Source: Asparagopsis taxiformis
Taxonomy: Eukaryota; Rhodophyta; Florideophyceae; Bonnemaisoniales; Bonnemaisoniaceae
Direction of reading: 5' to 3'
Assembly: GCA_030407315.1 (NCBI GenBank)
Contig: JALQPE010000469.1
Location: 124,001 to 188,000 of the forward strand
Length of the DNA: 64,000 nt
Made by a program: the position numbers and the translations under genes. This document shows, in pieces, positions 18,711 to 30,655 of this stretch (positions are counted from its first letter, which is position 1; each line of letters begins with the position of its first letter). Below the pieces are notes generated by a model. That model had not been told where the DNA came from. It made no database searches and was given only the letters and a program-made list of their open reading frames with translations.

Positions 18711-20969
18711 ATGGCAATTAGCTCACAAGAGCAAGAGGCAAAAAAAATCAAAGTAACTGTAGAAAAAGATCCCATAAGCACATCTTTTGAAAAATGGGCA
18801 ACACCTGGACATTTCTCTAGACAGTTAGCTAAAGGACCCAAAACAACAACATGGATTTGGAATCTTCATGCAGATGCACACGACTTTGATAGTCATACAA
18901 GTTCTTTAGAAGAAGTATCAAGAAAAATTTTCAGTGCACATTTTGGACAACTAGCCATTATTTTCTTATGGCTAAGTGGAATGTATTTTCATGGAGCTAA
19001 ATTTTCTAACTATGTAGCATGGTTAAGTAATCCAACAAGTATTAAACCTAGTGCACAAATTGTTTGGCCAATCGTTGGACAAGAAATCTTAAATGGAGAT
19101 GTTGGTGGTGGATTCCAAGGGGTTCAAATCACATCTGGTTTCTTTCAATTATGGAGAGCATCCGGAATCACTAATGAATCTGAATTATATGCTACTGCAA
19201 TTGGTGGATTAATCATGTCAGCACTAATGATATTTGCTGGTTGGTTTCATTATCATAAAGCAGCACCTAAACTTGAATGGTTTCAAAATGTGGAATCAAT
19301 GATGAATCATCACCTATCTGGATTATTAGGATTAGGGTGTTTAGGATGGGCTGGTCATCAAATTCATATATCTTTACCTATTAATAAATTACTCGATTCA
19401 GGTATCTCACCACAAGAATTACCGTTACCACATGAATTCTTGGTCAATAGAGAGTTGATGTCACAAATATACCCAAGTTTTAGTAAAGGAATTATTCCGT
19501 TTTTCACCCTAAATTGGAATGAGTATTCAGACTTTCTAACATTCAAAGGCGGCTTAAATCCAGTTACAGGTGGATTATGGTTAACTGATACTGCTCACCA
19601 CCATTTAGCATTAGCTGTACTATTCTTAGTTGCTGGACATATGTATAGAACCAATTGGGGTATTGGACATAGTATGAAAGAAATATTAGAAGCTCATAAA
19701 GGTCCATTTACAGGAGAAGGACATAAAGGACTATATGAAATTCTAACTACTTCATGGCATGCACAACTAGCAATTAATCTAGCAATGATGGGCTCATTAA
19801 GTATTATTGTTGCACATCATATGTACGCAATGCCTCCTTATCCATATATTGCAACAGATTATCCAACACAATTATCACTATTCACTCATCATATGTGGAT
19901 AGGAGGCTTTTGTATTGTCGGTGCAGGTGCACACGCATCTATATTTATGGTCCGCGACTATAATCCTGCTCAAAACTATAATAATGTTTTAGACAGAATT
20001 ATAAGACATAGAGATGCAATTATTTCTCATCTAAATTGGGTTTGCATATTTTTAGGTTTTCATTCATTCGGTTTATATATCCACAATGATACAATGAGAG
20101 CTTTAGGAAGATCACAAGATATGTTCTCTGATACAGCTATTCAATTACAACCTATTTTTGCACAATGGGTACAAAATATACATACATTAGCCCCTGGAAA
20201 CACAAGTCCTAACTCCCTAGCTACAGCTAGCTACATATTTGGAGGTGATGTAATAAACGTAGGTAATAAAGTAGCAATGATGCCAATGTCATTAGGAACA
20301 GCTGATTTCATGGTACATCATATACATGCATTTACCATTCATGTAGCTGTTCTAATATTAGTTAAAGGATTTCTATTTTCAAGAAATTCTCGCTTAATTC
20401 CTGATAAATCTAACTTAGGTTTCCGTTTCCCTTGTGATGGACCTGGCCGTGGTGGTACATGTCAAGTATCTGGATGGGACCATGTATTTCTAGGCCTTTT
20501 CTGGATGTATAATTCGCTATCAATAGTATTATTCCATTTTAGCTGGAAAATGCAATCTGATGTATGGGGTAGTATATCTTCATCAGGTAATGTATCACAC
20601 ATTACAGGTGGTAATTTTGCACAAAGCTCTATTACAATTAATGGTTGGCTTAGAGATTTTCTTTGGGCTCAAGCTTCACAAGTAATTCAATCTTATGGAT
20701 CCGCACTATCTGCATACGGCTTAATATTCTTAGGAGCACACTTTGTATGGGCATTTAGCTTAATGTTTCTATTTAGTGGGCGAGGTTACTGGCAAGAACT
20801 AATAGAATCCATTGTATGGGCACATAATAAAGTCAAGGTAGCACCATCAATCCAACCTAGAGCCTTAAGCATAACACAAGGAAGAGCTGTTGGAGTAGCA
20901 CATTACCTTTTAGGTGGAATAGGAACCACGTGGGCATTCTTTTTAGCTCGAATAATTTCTGTAGGATAA
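18711..20969 (+). CDS. psaA: Photosystem I P700 apoprotein A1
   Basis: A 752-residue protein with eleven transmembrane segments. It includes the [19 protein letters not shown] loop whose two cysteines help bind the Fx iron-sulfur cluster, and many conserved histidines for chlorophyll. It forms the photosystem I core with PsaB. AAAGGAGA lies about 8 nt before the ATG. psaB follows 25 bp downstream, the standard operon. Confidence 0.99.
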   Translation: MAISSQEQEAKKIKVTVEKDPISTSFEKWATPGHFSRQLAKGPKTTTWIWNLHADAHDFDSHTSSLEEVSRKIFSAHFGQLAIIFLWLSGMYFHGAKFSNYVAWLSNPTSIKPSAQIVWPIVGQEILNGDVGGGFQGVQITSGFFQLWRASGITNESELYATAIGGLIMSALMIFAGWFHYHKAAPKLEWFQNVESMMNHHLSGLLGLGCLGWAGHQIHISLPINKLLDSGISPQELPLPHEFLVNRELMSQIYPSFSKGIIPFFTLNWNEYSDFLTFKGGLNPVTGGLWLTDTAHHHLALAVLFLVAGHMYRTNWGIGHSMKEILEAHKGPFTGEGHKGLYEILTTSWHAQLAINLAMMGSLSIIVAHHMYAMPPYPYIATDYPTQLSLFTHHMWIGGFCIVGAGAHASIFMVRDYNPAQNYNNVLDRIIRHRDAIISHLNWVCIFLGFHSFGLYIHNDTMRALGRSQDMFSDTAIQLQPIFAQWVQNIHTLAPGNTSPNSLATASYIFGGDVINVGNKVAMMPMSLGTADFMVHHIHAFTIHVAVLILVKGFLFSRNSRLIPDKSNLGFRFPCDGPGRGGTCQVSGWDHVFLGLFWMYNSLSIVLFHFSWKMQSDVWGSISSSGNVSHITGGNFAQSSITINGWLRDFLWAQASQVIQSYGSALSAYGLIFLGAHFVWAFSLMFLFSGRGYWQELIESIVWAHNKVKVAPSIQPRALSITQGRAVGVAHYLLGGIGTTWAFFLARIISVG

Positions 20970-20994
20970 AAGTGATATTAGGAAAATAACAATA

Positions 20995-23199
20995 ATGGCA
21001 ACAAAATTTCCAAAATTTAGCCAAGCATTAGCACAAGATCCTACAACAAGAAGGATCTGGTATGGTATTGCTACTGCACATGACTTTGAAAGTCATGACG
21101 GAATAACAGAAGAAAACTTATACCAAAAAATATTTGCATCCCATTTTGGGCATATGGCAATCATATTTTTATGGACTTCAGGCAACTTATTTCATGTTGC
21201 TTGGCAAGGTAACTTTGAACAATGGGTTCTAAACCCACTAAAAACAAAACCAATTGCACATGCAATTTGGGACCCACACTTTGGACAACCAGCAGTAAAA
21301 GCATTTACTAAAGGTGGCGCAACATATCCTGTAGATATTGCTTTTTCTGGCGTATATCATTGGTGGTATACTATTGGTATGCGTACCAATAATGATTTAT
21401 ATAATGGAGCAATATTCTTACTTATATTATCTGCAATTATGCTTTTTGCAGGATGGCTTCATTTACAGCCAAAATTCAAACCTGGACTAGCATGGTTTAA
21501 AAATAATGAATCCAGATTAAATCATCACTTATCAGGCCTTTTTGGCACAAGTTCACTAGCATGGACAGGACATTTAATTCATGTAGCAATACCTGAATCT
21601 AGAGGTCAACATATAAGATGGGATAATTTTACAACTAATCTACCTCATCCGGCAGGTCTACAGCCTTTCTTCACTGGTAATTGGAGTGTATATGCATCTA
21701 ATCCAGATACAGCAAAACATATATTCGGAACAAGTGAAGGTGCAGGAACAGCTATATTAACTTTTCTTGGAGGATTTCATCCACAAAGTCAATCATTATG
21801 GCTAACAGATATAGCACATCATCACCTAGCAATAGCAATTATTTTCATTGTTGCTGGACATATGTACAAAACTAACTGGGGTATTGGACATAACATTAAA
21901 GATATTTTAAATGCTCACCGTCCACCAAGCGGAAGATTAGGAGCTGGACACCAGGGATTATATGAAACAATCACTAATTCTCTACATATACAACTAGGAT
22001 TAGCTCTAGCTTCTTTAGGAGTTATTACATCCTTAGTAGCACAGCACATGTACGCAATGCCTCCTTATGCGTTTATGGCCAAAGATTTTACAACACAAGC
22101 TGCTCTATATACACATCACCAATACATTGCAGGTTTCTTAATGGTCGGAGCATTTGCTCATGGTGCAATCTTTTTTGTAAGAGACTACGATCCTGAACAA
22201 AATAAAAATAACGTCTTAGCTAGAATGCTAGAACACAAAGAAGCAATTATTTCACACCTAAGCTGGGTATCATTATTTTTAGGTTTTCATACCTTAGGAC
22301 TATATATTCATAACGATACAATGATTGCTTTTGGCACACCAGAAAAACAAATCTTGATCGAGCCTGTATTTGCACAATGGATACAAGCTAGTTCTGGTAA
22401 AGCATTATATGGATTTGATGTACTACTATCTGCATCATCAAGTATAGCTAATAAAGCTGGAAGCAATGTATGGCTACCTGGATGGTTAGAAGCAATAAAT
22501 AGCGGCAAAAATTCATTATTTTTAGCAATAGGACCTGGAGATTTTCTAGTTCACCATGCAATTGCTTTAGGTTTACATACAACAACATTAATCCTAGTTA
22601 AAGGTGCACTTGATTCCAGAGGATCGAAATTAATGCCTGATAAAAAAGATTTTGGCTATAGTTTTCCATGCGATGGACCTGGTCGTGGTGGTACATGCGA
22701 TATATCAGCTTGGGATGCATTCTATTTATCTGTATTTTGGATGCTAAATACAATAGGTTGGGTAACATTTTATTGGCATTGGAAACATGTAACTATCTGG
22801 CAAGGTAACGTTAATCAATTTAACGAATCCTCAACATATTTAATGGGCTGGTTAAGAGACTACTTATGGTTAAACTCTTCTCCACTGATTAATGGATATA
22901 ATCCTTATGGTATGAATAACCTATCTGTATGGGCTTGGATGTTTTTATTTGGTCATCTAGTATGGGCTACAGGATTTATGTTCTTGATCTCTTGGCGAGG
23001 TTACTGGCAAGAATTAATAGAAACATTAGCTTGGGCACATGAAAGAACTCCTTTAGCTAATTTAATTAGATGGAAAGACAAACCTGTAGCATTATCAATT
23101 GTTCAAGCAAGATTAGTTGGTTTAGCACACTTCTCAGTTGGATATATACTAACATATGCAGCATTTGTAATCGCATCCACATCTGGAAAATTCGGCTAA
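20995..23199 (+). CDS. psaB: Photosystem I P700 apoprotein A2
   Basis: A 734-residue paralogue of PsaA, with the matching [18 protein letters not shown] loop for the Fx cluster and the eleven-helix pattern. Its length is exactly usual. It is co-transcribed with psaA. A strong intrinsic-terminator-like hairpin with a T run follows at 23242-23288, which ends the unit before rps14. Confidence 0.99.
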   Translation: MATKFPKFSQALAQDPTTRRIWYGIATAHDFESHDGITEENLYQKIFASHFGHMAIIFLWTSGNLFHVAWQGNFEQWVLNPLKTKPIAHAIWDPHFGQPAVKAFTKGGATYPVDIAFSGVYHWWYTIGMRTNNDLYNGAIFLLILSAIMLFAGWLHLQPKFKPGLAWFKNNESRLNHHLSGLFGTSSLAWTGHLIHVAIPESRGQHIRWDNFTTNLPHPAGLQPFFTGNWSVYASNPDTAKHIFGTSEGAGTAILTFLGGFHPQSQSLWLTDIAHHHLAIAIIFIVAGHMYKTNWGIGHNIKDILNAHRPPSGRLGAGHQGLYETITNSLHIQLGLALASLGVITSLVAQHMYAMPPYAFMAKDFTTQAALYTHHQYIAGFLMVGAFAHGAIFFVRDYDPEQNKNNVLARMLEHKEAIISHLSWVSLFLGFHTLGLYIHNDTMIAFGTPEKQILIEPVFAQWIQASSGKALYGFDVLLSASSSIANKAGSNVWLPGWLEAINSGKNSLFLAIGPGDFLVHHAIALGLHTTTLILVKGALDSRGSKLMPDKKDFGYSFPCDGPGRGGTCDISAWDAFYLSVFWMLNTIGWVTFYWHWKHVTIWQGNVNQFNESSTYLMGWLRDYLWLNSSPLINGYNPYGMNNLSVWAWMFLFGHLVWATGFMFLISWRGYWQELIETLAWAHERTPLANLIRWKDKPVALSIVQARLVGLAHFSVGYILTYAAFVIASTSGKFG

Positions 23200-23241
23200 T
23201 AGATTTAATCATATAACAAATTAAAATAATAAAAAACACTT

Positions 23242-23288
23242 AAAAAAGTCATTGCTAGTTAACAAAAATAGCATTGACTTTTTTTATT
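23242..23288 (+). terminator. Intrinsic terminator-like hairpin after psaB
   Basis: Arms at 23242-23257 and 23269-23284 form a 16-bp stem with a single T-T mismatch, closed by an 11-nt loop. The right arm ends in and continues as a T run. It lies about 40 bases after the psaB stop. This is the most terminator-like element on the plus strand here. Confidence 0.7.
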
Positions 23289-23364
23289 GCAATAGTACAG
23301 AAAATAATATAATATGAGATCCAAATGAAAAATGCTATGTTTTATTAAACTATATATAATTATA

Positions 23365-23667
23365 ATGGCTAAACAAAGTACAAAACAAAAAGAAATAAAA
23401 AAACAACTTCTAGTTAAAAAATATAAAACAAAAAGATCAACAATCAAACAGCAAATTAAAAAAAGTCATCTTTTTTCAGAACAACTTAAATTACAAAAAC
23501 AATTACAAGAACTACCTCGTAATAGCTCTCCGCACCGTCTAAGAAATAGATGCTGGGTAACAGGTCGGAGTAGAGGAGTGTACAGAGATTTTGGTTTATC
23601 CAGACATGTCTTACGAGAAATGTCACATGAATGCCTGCTACCTGGTGTAAGAAAAGCTAGTTGGTAA
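23365..23667 (+). CDS. rps14: 30S ribosomal protein S14
   Basis: A 100-residue basic protein ending in the S14 core: [33 protein letters not shown] and the tail PGVRKASW. The zinc-free long form is typical of plastids. The ATG at 23365 ([10 protein letters not shown]) was chosen over an in-frame start 11 codons upstream. It lies downstream of psaB, as in many plastids, but separated by a terminator-like hairpin. Confidence 0.96.
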   Translation: MAKQSTKQKEIKKQLLVKKYKTKRSTIKQQIKKSHLFSEQLKLQKQLQELPRNSSPHRLRNRCWVTGRSRGVYRDFGLSRHVLREMSHECLLPGVRKASW

Positions 23668-23701
23668 AAAATACCATAATATTATCTATAGCTTAGAAAT
23701 T

Positions 23702-23743
23702 AAAAAATACTATAAATTTAATTCAAAATTTATAGTATTTTTT
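23702..23743. terminator. 18-bp perfect hairpin between convergent rps14 and petG
   Basis: Arms at 23702-23719 and 23726-23743 are exact complements with a 6-nt loop. Each arm begins with six A or ends with six T, so a U tract follows the stem in both directions. It suits a bidirectional terminator for rps14 and petG. Confidence 0.7.
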
Positions 23744-23772
23744 GTACTATCTATATAATTAATAAAAATCAA

Positions 23773-23886
23773 CTATAATCCGAATTGATTCCCACGACGA
23801 TACTGTAAATAAGCTGCAACTAACAAACCAGATAAAGTAACTGGTATTAAACCTAAAACTATACCAGATAATAAAGGCTCTACCAT
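23773..23886 (-). CDS. petG: Cytochrome b6f complex subunit PetG (PetV)
   Basis: A 37-residue protein, [20 protein letters not shown] then [17 protein letters not shown], a near-perfect PetG with its single transmembrane helix. AAGAGGTAT lies upstream of the ATG. It is required for b6f assembly. It is downstream of psbK on the same strand with a 36-bp gap. Confidence 0.98.
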   Translation of the reverse strand: MVEPLLSGIVLGLIPVTLSGLLVAAYLQYRRGNQFGL

Positions 23887-23922
23887 AGAATATACCTCTT
23901 AAAATTCAAAATATGACATTAT

Positions 23923-24060
23923 TTATCTAAAACCTATAGCTGCTTGCCAAACAAAAGCTAATAACAAGAAAAACACAGGTATAACAGGTAAAATATCAAC
24001 TAATGGCCTAAACATAACATATGCATCCGGTAATTTTGTCAAAATTATTGCTGCAAACAT
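23923..24060 (-). CDS. psbK: Photosystem II reaction centre protein K
   Basis: A 45-residue precursor. The mature part, [20 protein letters not shown] followed by [17 protein letters not shown], is a clear PsbK match. The first eight residues are the short presequence removed in the family. AAGAGGTG lies 7 nt before the ATG. It is a low-mass subunit of photosystem II and is upstream of petG. Confidence 0.96.
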   Translation of the reverse strand: MFAAIILTKLPDAYVMFRPLVDILPVIPVFFLLLAFVWQAAIGFR

Positions 24061-24398
24061 AAAATACACCTCTTAAAAATTTATTTATAAGATAATTAAA
24101 AAACATATATATAACAATTAGCATGTATACAAAATTTACACATATTGTTATTTTTTTCTTAAACTTTTATGTTAATGTCAAAAATACAATACTATATTAA
24201 ACAATCTATTATTAAATAAAATAACTAAAACAATAATACAGTTTTTGAGTAACTTTTATTTACAAGTTATTATATATATACTGATACATCTTACAATAAT
24301 GATTAAATCATATGACACAATATATATTATTATATATAAAAGATATATAAAAGCACACATATTATACGATTATTAATCAATTAATAAGGAGACATCAA
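24061..24398. other. Gene-free interval of 338 bp between divergent psbK and psbZ
   Basis: It contains no coding frame of recognisable type and no RNA gene. It is strongly AT-rich with runs of alternating TA. One weak inverted repeat is present (TAACTT 24250-24255 with AAGTTA 24264-24269). The promoters for psbK and psbZ should lie here, but no consensus pair stands out by eye. Confidence 0.7.
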
Positions 24399-24587
24399 AT
24401 GACAATAATTGTTCAAATACTAGTACTTCTTCTAATTTTTCTATCCACGGTATTAGTAGTAGGTATTCCTGTCACTTTAGCATCACCTGGACAATGGGAA
24501 CAATCAAAAAACTTAATTTATACAGGATCAGGAATATGGGCAGGATTAGTACTAATAACTGGCTTATTTAATTCATTTATTACATAG
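24399..24587 (+). CDS. psbZ: Photosystem II reaction centre protein Z (Ycf9)
   Basis: A 62-residue protein with two transmembrane helices (about 3-22 and 38-59) around PVTLASPGQWEQSKNLIYTGSGIWAGLV. This is the PsbZ pattern and standard length. TAAGGAG lies 9 nt before the ATG. PsbZ stabilises photosystem II supercomplexes. trnG(GCC) follows about 100 bp downstream, the classic psbZ-trnG order. Confidence 0.97.
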   Translation: MTIIVQILVLLLIFLSTVLVVGIPVTLASPGQWEQSKNLIYTGSGIWAGLVLITGLFNSFIT

Positions 24588-24645
24588 CACTTATCATATT
24601 ATCCTATAGAATAGATATTTATAATAAATATCTATTCTTAGAAGC

Positions 24646-24677
24646 TTGACATACAAAAAATAATTTGAGATGATAAT
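24646..24677 (+). promoter_or_regulatory. Promoter candidate for trnG(GCC)
   Basis: A perfect TTGACA at 24646-24651 and GATAAT at 24672-24677. The spacing is 20 nt, longer than the 17-18 optimum, so strength is uncertain. The tRNA begins at 24687. Confidence 0.4.
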
Positions 24678-24686
24678 AGTATATAT

Positions 24687-24758
24687 GCGGGTATAGCTCA
24701 GTGGTAGAGCGCAACCTTGCCAAGGTTGATGTCGCGCGTTCGAATCGCGTTACCCGCT
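24687..24758 (+). tRNA. trnG: tRNA-Gly (GCC)
   Basis: A complete 72-nt cloverleaf with acceptor GCGGGTA paired to TACCCGC, anticodon loop TTGCCAA giving GCC, T loop TTCGAAT and discriminator U. It is uninterrupted by an intron. Confidence 0.98.
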
Positions 24759-24781
24759 TATATATTTCTGTAATATATATT

Positions 24782-26656
24782 TTATGCTTCCTGAGAGTTT
24801 GTGTCTATGACTGTGTCATCGTCTTTAACTTCTTGTTGCTGTTGGCTTGAATTATTCACATTATATACTTTTTTACCTATCTCCATTAATAAATTTTGTA
24901 CATCTACTTGAAGTGATTTCATCAAATCATAATTTTCATCAGCAATTGCTTGTTTTAATTGATCAATGACCTGCTCTAAATTAACTTTATCTTGCTGATC
25001 TATCTTATCTGATAATTCTTTTAATTGATTCTCTGCTTGATAACAACTAGAATCAGCCTGATTTTTTATATCTATCTTTTCTCTTTTTTGTTTGTCAAGA
25101 TCTGAATTCTCTTCCGCTTCTCTAACTAACTTGTCAACTTCTTCTTTCGGTAAAGTGGATGCACCTGTAATAGTAATCGACTGTTCTTTACCTGTTCCTT
25201 TATCTTGTGCTTTTACAGACAAAATACCATTAGCATCTATATCAAATGTAACTTCTATTTGTGGAACTCCTCTTGGTGCTGGCATGATACCATCTAATCG
25301 AAACGTTCCTAAACTTTTATTATCCTTAGTAAATTCCCTCTCACCTTGTAATACATGTATTTCTACATTTGGTTGATTATCCACAGCTGTAGAAAACACC
25401 TCTGATTTTTTTGTAGGGACAGTAGTATTACGAGAAATAATTTTAGTCATTACTCCTCCTAAAGTTTCAACACCTAAAGAAAGAGGAGTAACATCTAATA
25501 ATAAAATATCCTTTACTTCACCTGCTAATACTCCTGCTTGAACAGCAGCACCAATTGCAACTACCTCATCTGGATTCACACTTTGATTCGGATCTTTGCC
25601 TATAATTTGTTTCACTAAATCTTGAACTGCGGGAATTCTAGTTGAACCACCGACTAACACAATTTCATCTATTCCTTGAGACTCTAATTGTGCATCTTTT
25701 AAGGCATTATTCACTGGCACTTTACATCTTTGAATTAAATCCGAACATAAAGATTCAAATTTCGCTCGTGTAATATTTTTCTCTAAATGCTTTGGTCCAG
25801 TATTAGTAGAAGTAATAAAAGGTAAATTGATATCTGTTTGAAACAAACTTGACAATTCCATTTTTGCTTTTTCTGCTGCTTCTGTTAATCGCTGCAAAGC
25901 CTGACGATCTTCTCCTAAATCTATACCCTCATCATTTTTAAATTCTGAAATCAACCATTCTACTATTTTCCTATCAAAATCATCACCACCTAAATGAGTA
26001 TCTCCAGAAGTTGATAAAACTTCAAAAACACCATCACCAACTTCTAATACAGATACATCAAAAGTACCTCCACCTAAATCAAATACTAAAATAGTCTCAT
26101 TTTCCTTTTTATCTAAACCATAAGACAAAGAAGCAGCTGTAGGCTCATTAATAATTCTCATAACTTCTAAACCTGCTATTTGACCTGCATCCTTTGTAGC
26201 TTGCCTCTGAGAATCATTAAAATAGGCAGGTACAGTTATTACTGCCTGTGTAATCGACTGACCTAAATAAGTACTTGCATCTTCTACCAATTTTCTAAGT
26301 ACTTGTGCAGAGATCTCTTCTGGAGCAAAATCTTTACCCAAAGCTGGACATTCAAGCTTTATATTAAAATTAGTATCTGTCTTAATATTATAAGAAGACT
26401 GTTTAGATTCACTATTTACTTCTTCTTGTTTACGCCCAATAAATCTTTTTACTGAATAGAATGTATTTTCAGGATTCATGACAGCCTGTCTTTTAGCGAT
26501 ATGACCAACCAATTTATCCTGTTTTTTTGTATAAGCTACTACAGAAGGTGTAGTTCTTAGACCTTCTTTATTAGGAATAACGGTCGGCTTACCACCTTCC
26601 ATAACAGCTACTACGGAATTTGTTGTACCTAAATCAATTCCAACAACTTTACTCAT
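24782..26656 (-). CDS. dnaK: Hsp70-type chaperone DnaK
   Basis: A 624-residue Hsp70. The actin-fold ATPase starts [19 protein letters not shown], with the signatures [15 protein letters not shown] and [14 protein letters not shown]. The substrate-binding domain starts after [17 protein letters not shown], and there is a helical lid with an acidic, glutamine-rich tail. It folds and helps import stromal proteins. It is alone on the minus strand, between trnG and the ribosomal operon. Length is slightly under the 630-640 norm. Confidence 0.98.
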   Translation of the reverse strand: MSKVVGIDLGTTNSVVAVMEGGKPTVIPNKEGLRTTPSVVAYTKKQDKLVGHIAKRQAVMNPENTFYSVKRFIGRKQEEVNSESKQSSYNIKTDTNFNIKLECPALGKDFAPEEISAQVLRKLVEDASTYLGQSITQAVITVPAYFNDSQRQATKDAGQIAGLEVMRIINEPTAASLSYGLDKKENETILVFDLGGGTFDVSVLEVGDGVFEVLSTSGDTHLGGDDFDRKIVEWLISEFKNDEGIDLGEDRQALQRLTEAAEKAKMELSSLFQTDINLPFITSTNTGPKHLEKNITRAKFESLCSDLIQRCKVPVNNALKDAQLESQGIDEIVLVGGSTRIPAVQDLVKQIIGKDPNQSVNPDEVVAIGAAVQAGVLAGEVKDILLLDVTPLSLGVETLGGVMTKIISRNTTVPTKKSEVFSTAVDNQPNVEIHVLQGEREFTKDNKSLGTFRLDGIMPAPRGVPQIEVTFDIDANGILSVKAQDKGTGKEQSITITGASTLPKEEVDKLVREAEENSDLDKQKREKIDIKNQADSSCYQAENQLKELSDKIDQQDKVNLEQVIDQLKQAIADENYDLMKSLQVDVQNLLMEIGKKVYNVNNSSQQQQEVKDDDTVIDTNSQEA

Positions 26657-26771
26657 ATTTTTACTAAACCTTGTTTCAATATATATATAACTATATTTTG
26701 CAATAAATAAAAGAAATAAGAAAGGAGTGATTTCCGTAATATATCTAAATCATATTAAATACATACAGTAC

Positions 26772-26800
26772 TTGAAAATTATATTAAATTGAAAGATAAT
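26772..26800 (+). promoter_or_regulatory. Sigma70-type promoter candidate for the ribosomal protein operon
   Basis: TTGAAA (26772-26777) and GATAAT (26795-26800) are separated by exactly 17 nt, each differing from consensus at one position. Transcription would start about 65 bases before the rpl3 ATG at 26873. This is a good candidate for the start of the 15-kb ribosomal protein transcript. Confidence 0.6.
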
Positions 26801-26872
26801 AGATATCTATAAAATAACAAAAATACAAAGCTTGTGCGCAATAATCTCTCATACTATGGAGATACACTTCGA

Positions 26873-27493
26873 ATGTCAATAGGTCTATTAGGCACAAAAA
26901 TTGGAATGACCCAAATTTTTGATGATCAAGGAACTGCAATACCGGTAACAGTCTTAACTGTTGGACCATGCATGATTACACAAATCAAAAACATAGATAC
27001 CGATGGATATCAAGCAGTGCAAATAGGCTATAAAGAAGTTAGGCCTAAATTACTAACTAAAGCACAAATAGGACATCTAAAAAAAGCTGGTGCACCTACA
27101 TTTAAATACTTACATGAATACAAAGTCACTTCATTAAGTAATCTAAATATTGGGCAAAATGTAACTGTTGATCAATTCAAAATAGGAAATACAGTAAATA
27201 TATCTGGAACTAGTATCGGTAAAGGCTTTACAGGATATCAAAAACGACATCACTTTAGCCGAGGACCTATGTCACATGGATCAAAAAACCATAGACAACC
27301 TGGTTCAATTGGTGCTGGAACAACACCAGGAAGAGTTTTTCCAGGTAAAAAGATGGCCGGTCGAATGGGTAGTCAAAAAGTAACAATTAAGAATCTTCTA
27401 ATTATTGATATTCACACAGAAGATAATATAATCCTAGTAAGAGGATCTATACCAGGTAAAAATGGAAGCATCGTAAGTATTAATAAAAAATAA
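26873..27493 (+). CDS. rpl3: 50S ribosomal protein L3
   Basis: A 206-residue protein starting SIGLLGTKIGMTQIFDDQG, with the internal L3 signature KGKGFTGYQKRHHFSRGPMSHGSKNHRQPGSIG, here SIGKGFTGYQKRHHF. The ATG at 26873 was chosen over an in-frame upstream start at 26834 because it gives the family N-terminus. It is the first gene of the long plus-strand cluster; rpl4 follows after 3 bp. Confidence 0.96.
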   Translation: MSIGLLGTKIGMTQIFDDQGTAIPVTVLTVGPCMITQIKNIDTDGYQAVQIGYKEVRPKLLTKAQIGHLKKAGAPTFKYLHEYKVTSLSNLNIGQNVTVDQFKIGNTVNISGTSIGKGFTGYQKRHHFSRGPMSHGSKNHRQPGSIGAGTTPGRVFPGKKMAGRMGSQKVTIKNLLIIDIHTEDNIILVRGSIPGKNGSIVSINKK

Positions 27494-27496
27494 CAT

Positions 27497-28141
27497 ATGG
27501 TTACTACAAAACAAATTCAATACCCCTTATATACAGAACAAGGGATACAAGAAAATACTCAAGCTTTGACTTTAACAATCAGTGAAAATACTAATATGTA
27601 CATTATACATCGTGCATTAGTAACACAATTAAATAAAAAAAGACAAGGTAATGCTCATACGAAAACTAGAAGTGAAGTAAGGGGAGGAGGAAAAAAACCA
27701 TGGAAACAAAAAGGAACAGGTAGAGCAAGAGTAGGATCTATTAGATCACCTTTATGGAATGGAGGAGGAGTCACTTTTGGACCAAAAACTAAAGAATATA
27801 CAAAAAAAATTAATAAAAAAGAAAAACAACTAGCATTAAGAACACTATTATACAATAAATCAAAAAATACCACTATAGTAGATAAGTTTTGTAATGACCT
27901 GCCAACACCAAATACTAAAACTGTATTAAATAAAATACTTACTTTAGATATAAAGAAAAATGATAAAGTTTTAATTATTGTATTACATAAAAATATCAAT
28001 TTATATAAATCTCTTAGAAATTTATATAATATTGAACTAATAACTGCTGATCAACTTAATATTATAGCACTATTAAAAGCCAACAAATTAATTATCACAT
28101 TAGATGCATTAAATAAAATAAATGAGGTGTATAATGCTTGA
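27497..28141 (+). CDS. rpl4: 50S ribosomal protein L4
   Basis: A 214-residue protein with the L4 core [45 protein letters not shown] (27650-27790 region) that forms the extended loop into the exit tunnel. It begins 3 bp after rpl3 and its last codons overlap the start of rpl23 by 8 bp, indicating tight translational coupling. Confidence 0.96.
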   Translation: MVTTKQIQYPLYTEQGIQENTQALTLTISENTNMYIIHRALVTQLNKKRQGNAHTKTRSEVRGGGKKPWKQKGTGRARVGSIRSPLWNGGGVTFGPKTKEYTKKINKKEKQLALRTLLYNKSKNTTIVDKFCNDLPTPNTKTVLNKILTLDIKKNDKVLIIVLHKNINLYKSLRNLYNIELITADQLNIIALLKANKLIITLDALNKINEVYNA

Positions 28142-28436
28142 GATCCAAGAAAGAAGATTATTAGATCTAATTAAATACCCTATTATTACTGATAAAACTA
28201 CAAAACTTCTTGAAGACAATCAATATTGTTTTGCTGTACATAGAACAGCAAATAAAGTAAATATTAAACAAGCTATTGAATACTTATTCAATGTAAAAGT
28301 AAAAAGCATTAATACCTGTAATCAACCCAAGCAAAAAAGAACTGTAGGCAAATTTATTGGGAATAAACCTAATTATAAAAAAGCTATTATTACATTGAAA
28401 GATAACGAAACTATTAACTTATTCTCAGAAGATTAA
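28134..28436 (+). CDS. rpl23: 50S ribosomal protein L23
   Basis: A 100-residue protein: [50 protein letters not shown] is the L23 core, with [16 protein letters not shown] at the end. ATG at 28134 is preferred because GAGGTG sits 4 nt upstream; an upstream in-frame start at 28122 is possible. It overlaps the rpl4 end by 8 bp. L23 lies at the polypeptide exit. Confidence 0.92.
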   Translation: MLEIQERRLLDLIKYPIITDKTTKLLEDNQYCFAVHRTANKVNIKQAIEYLFNVKVKSINTCNQPKQKRTVGKFIGNKPNYKKAIITLKDNETINLFSED

Positions 28437-28444
28437 CTAGACAT

Positions 28445-29272
28445 ATGGCTATTCGCTTATATAAAGCATACACTCCTGGAACAAGAAACAGAACTGTATC
28501 AACTTTTAATGAAATCACTAAAAGTAAACCTGAAAAATCACTAATAACTAAAAATCATCGCTCAAAAGGACACAACAATAGAGGAATTATTACCTCAAGA
28601 CACAGAGGAGGTGGCCATAAAAAACGCTATAGATTAATTGATTTCAAAAGACAAAAGCATCAAATTATAGGTAAAGTATATAGCATTGAATACGATCCAA
28701 ATAGAAACGCAAGAATTGCATTAATACATTATATCGATGGAGACAAGAAATATATCCTACATCCAAGATCATTAAAAGTAGGTGATAATATAAGTTCTGG
28801 CATAAATGCTCCTATTGAAATTGGTAATGCATTACCATTATCTAAGATTCCATTAGGAACAGCTGTACATAATATTGAACTAACATGTGGTAAAGGTGGC
28901 CAAATTGTAAGATCTGCTGGCACATATGCACAAATAGTAGCCAAAGAAGGTAATTTTGTAACATTAAAATTACCTTCTAGTGAAGTTAGAATGATACATA
29001 AAGATTGCTATGCAACAATCGGACAAGTCGGCAATATTGAAGCAAGTAATATAACTATAGGTAAAGCAGGTAGAAATAGATGGCTAGGTAAAAAACCAAA
29101 AGTTAGAGGAGTTGTAATGAACCCTGTAGACCATCCACACGGAGGGGGCGAAGGTCGATCTCCAATAGGAAAACCTCAACCATTAACCCCATGGGGAAAA
29201 CCAGCATTAGGAATAAAAACACGTAATCCAAAAAAATATAGTAATAGTTACATTCTACGTCATCGCAAATAA
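28445..29272 (+). CDS. rpl2: 50S ribosomal protein L2
   Basis: A 275-residue protein with the L2 landmarks [41 protein letters not shown] and the C-terminal [19 protein letters not shown] loop with the histidine near the peptidyl transferase centre. No intron is present. It begins 8 bp after rpl23. Confidence 0.98.
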   Translation: MAIRLYKAYTPGTRNRTVSTFNEITKSKPEKSLITKNHRSKGHNNRGIITSRHRGGGHKKRYRLIDFKRQKHQIIGKVYSIEYDPNRNARIALIHYIDGDKKYILHPRSLKVGDNISSGINAPIEIGNALPLSKIPLGTAVHNIELTCGKGGQIVRSAGTYAQIVAKEGNFVTLKLPSSEVRMIHKDCYATIGQVGNIEASNITIGKAGRNRWLGKKPKVRGVVMNPVDHPHGGGEGRSPIGKPQPLTPWGKPALGIKTRNPKKYSNSYILRHRK

Positions 29273-29291
29273 ATAAAATATCAAATTAAAA

Positions 29292-29570
29292 ATGTCAAGA
29301 TCTTTATACAAAGGCCCATATATAGAAGCTAAACTACTTGAAAAAATAGAAAAACTAAACACCCTGAATCAAAAAGAAACAATTAAAACATGGTCAAGAT
29401 CATCTACTATAATTCCTAATATGGTAGGTCATACAATTGCAATATATAATGGCAAACAACATTTTCCTATTTTTATTTCTGATCAAATGGTAGGCCATAA
29501 ATTAGGAGAATTTGTACCGACAAGAACATTTAGAAGTCATATAAAAAGTGACAGAAAAGCGAGAAGATAA
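29292..29570 (+). CDS. rps19: 30S ribosomal protein S19
   Basis: A 92-residue protein with [40 protein letters not shown] and [18 protein letters not shown], all characteristic of S19. It is between rpl2 and rpl22 with gaps of 19 and 11 bp, as in the S10 operon. Confidence 0.98.
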   Translation: MSRSLYKGPYIEAKLLEKIEKLNTLNQKETIKTWSRSSTIIPNMVGHTIAIYNGKQHFPIFISDQMVGHKLGEFVPTRTFRSHIKSDRKARR

Positions 29571-29581
29571 AAAACATTATT

Positions 29582-29929
29582 ATGAGCAAAAATATACAAA
29601 CCCCAAAGATTCAAGCTGTTTGCAAATATTTACGTTTATCACCAAATAAAGTACGTAGAATACTAACTCAAATCAGAGGTAAAAATTATCAAGAAGCGAT
29701 ACTTATTCTTGAATTTATGCCTTATAAACCATGTAAAATTATAAAAAAAATATTAGAATCAGCTGCTAGTAATGCAGTACATAATAATGGCTTACAAAAA
29801 CATGACTTAGTTATAAAACAAGCATTTGCAAACGAAGGACCAAGATTAAAAAGATTTCAACCTCGAGCACAAGGTAGAGCATTTCCTATACATAAACCTA
29901 CATGCCATATCACAATAACTATAGGATAA
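29582..29929 (+). CDS. rpl22: 50S ribosomal protein L22
   Basis: A 115-residue protein with the L22 pattern AVCKYLRLSPNKVRRILTQIRGKNYQEAILILEFMPYK and the C-terminal RLKRFQPRAQGRAFPIHKPTCHITI. It lines the exit tunnel. Standard position after rps19. Confidence 0.97.
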   Translation: MSKNIQTPKIQAVCKYLRLSPNKVRRILTQIRGKNYQEAILILEFMPYKPCKIIKKILESAASNAVHNNGLQKHDLVIKQAFANEGPRLKRFQPRAQGRAFPIHKPTCHITITIG

Positions 29930-29970
29930 ATTTTATATTATGTATCTAAAACAACAGCTTAAATAAAACA

Positions 29971-30633
29971 ATGGGACAAAAAACACATCCTTTAGGATTT
30001 AGAATAGGAATTACACAACAACATAAATCATTTTGGTTTGCTAACAAAACACAATATCCTAACTTCTTACAAGAAGACTATATTATTAGATCATACATTG
30101 CTAATCAATTAAATAATGCTAACATTGCAAATATAAAAATACACCGCAAAGTTGACCAAACAGAAATTGAAATAGAAACAGCAAGACCTGGAATTATCTT
30201 AGGAAGAATGGGATCTGGTATTGATACCTTAAGAAAAAATTTAATGTCTCGAATAAATTCTAATATCAAACTCAGAATTAATATTATAGAAATAACGGAT
30301 CCTGATACACATGCTACACTAATTGCAGAATTTATTACACAACAACTAGAAAAAAGAATAGCCTTTCGCCGTGCCGTTAGACAAGGTATACAACGCGCAC
30401 AGAAAGCAAATATTGAAGGTATAAAAATACAAGTTTCTGGTCGACTAAATGGCGCTGAAATTGCTCGTAGTGAATGGGTTAGAGAAGGACGAGTTCCTTT
30501 ACAAACCCTTAGAGCTAATATAGATTATTCATATAAAACAGCTAATACTATTTATGGTATTTTAGGTGTAAAAGTGTGGCTTTTTAAAGGAGAAAAATTA
30601 CCTAAAGCTAATATCATAGACAATTATTTATAA
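29971..30633 (+). CDS. rps3: 30S ribosomal protein S3
   Basis: A 220-residue protein that starts [20 protein letters not shown] and has the KH domain ([21 protein letters not shown]) and the C-terminal S3 domain ([36 protein letters not shown]). Size is normal for bacterial-type plastid S3, without the expansions seen in green algae. Confidence 0.98.
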   Translation: MGQKTHPLGFRIGITQQHKSFWFANKTQYPNFLQEDYIIRSYIANQLNNANIANIKIHRKVDQTEIEIETARPGIILGRMGSGIDTLRKNLMSRINSNIKLRINIIEITDPDTHATLIAEFITQQLEKRIAFRRAVRQGIQRAQKANIEGIKIQVSGRLNGAEIARSEWVREGRVPLQTLRANIDYSYKTANTIYGILGVKVWLFKGEKLPKANIIDNYL

Positions 30634-30655
30634 TTCATAGAAAAACAATTACATA

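Noticed and set aside
25092..25376. Open frame of 94 codons on the plus strand
   Set aside because: Lies wholly antisense to dnaK and shows no recognisable family.
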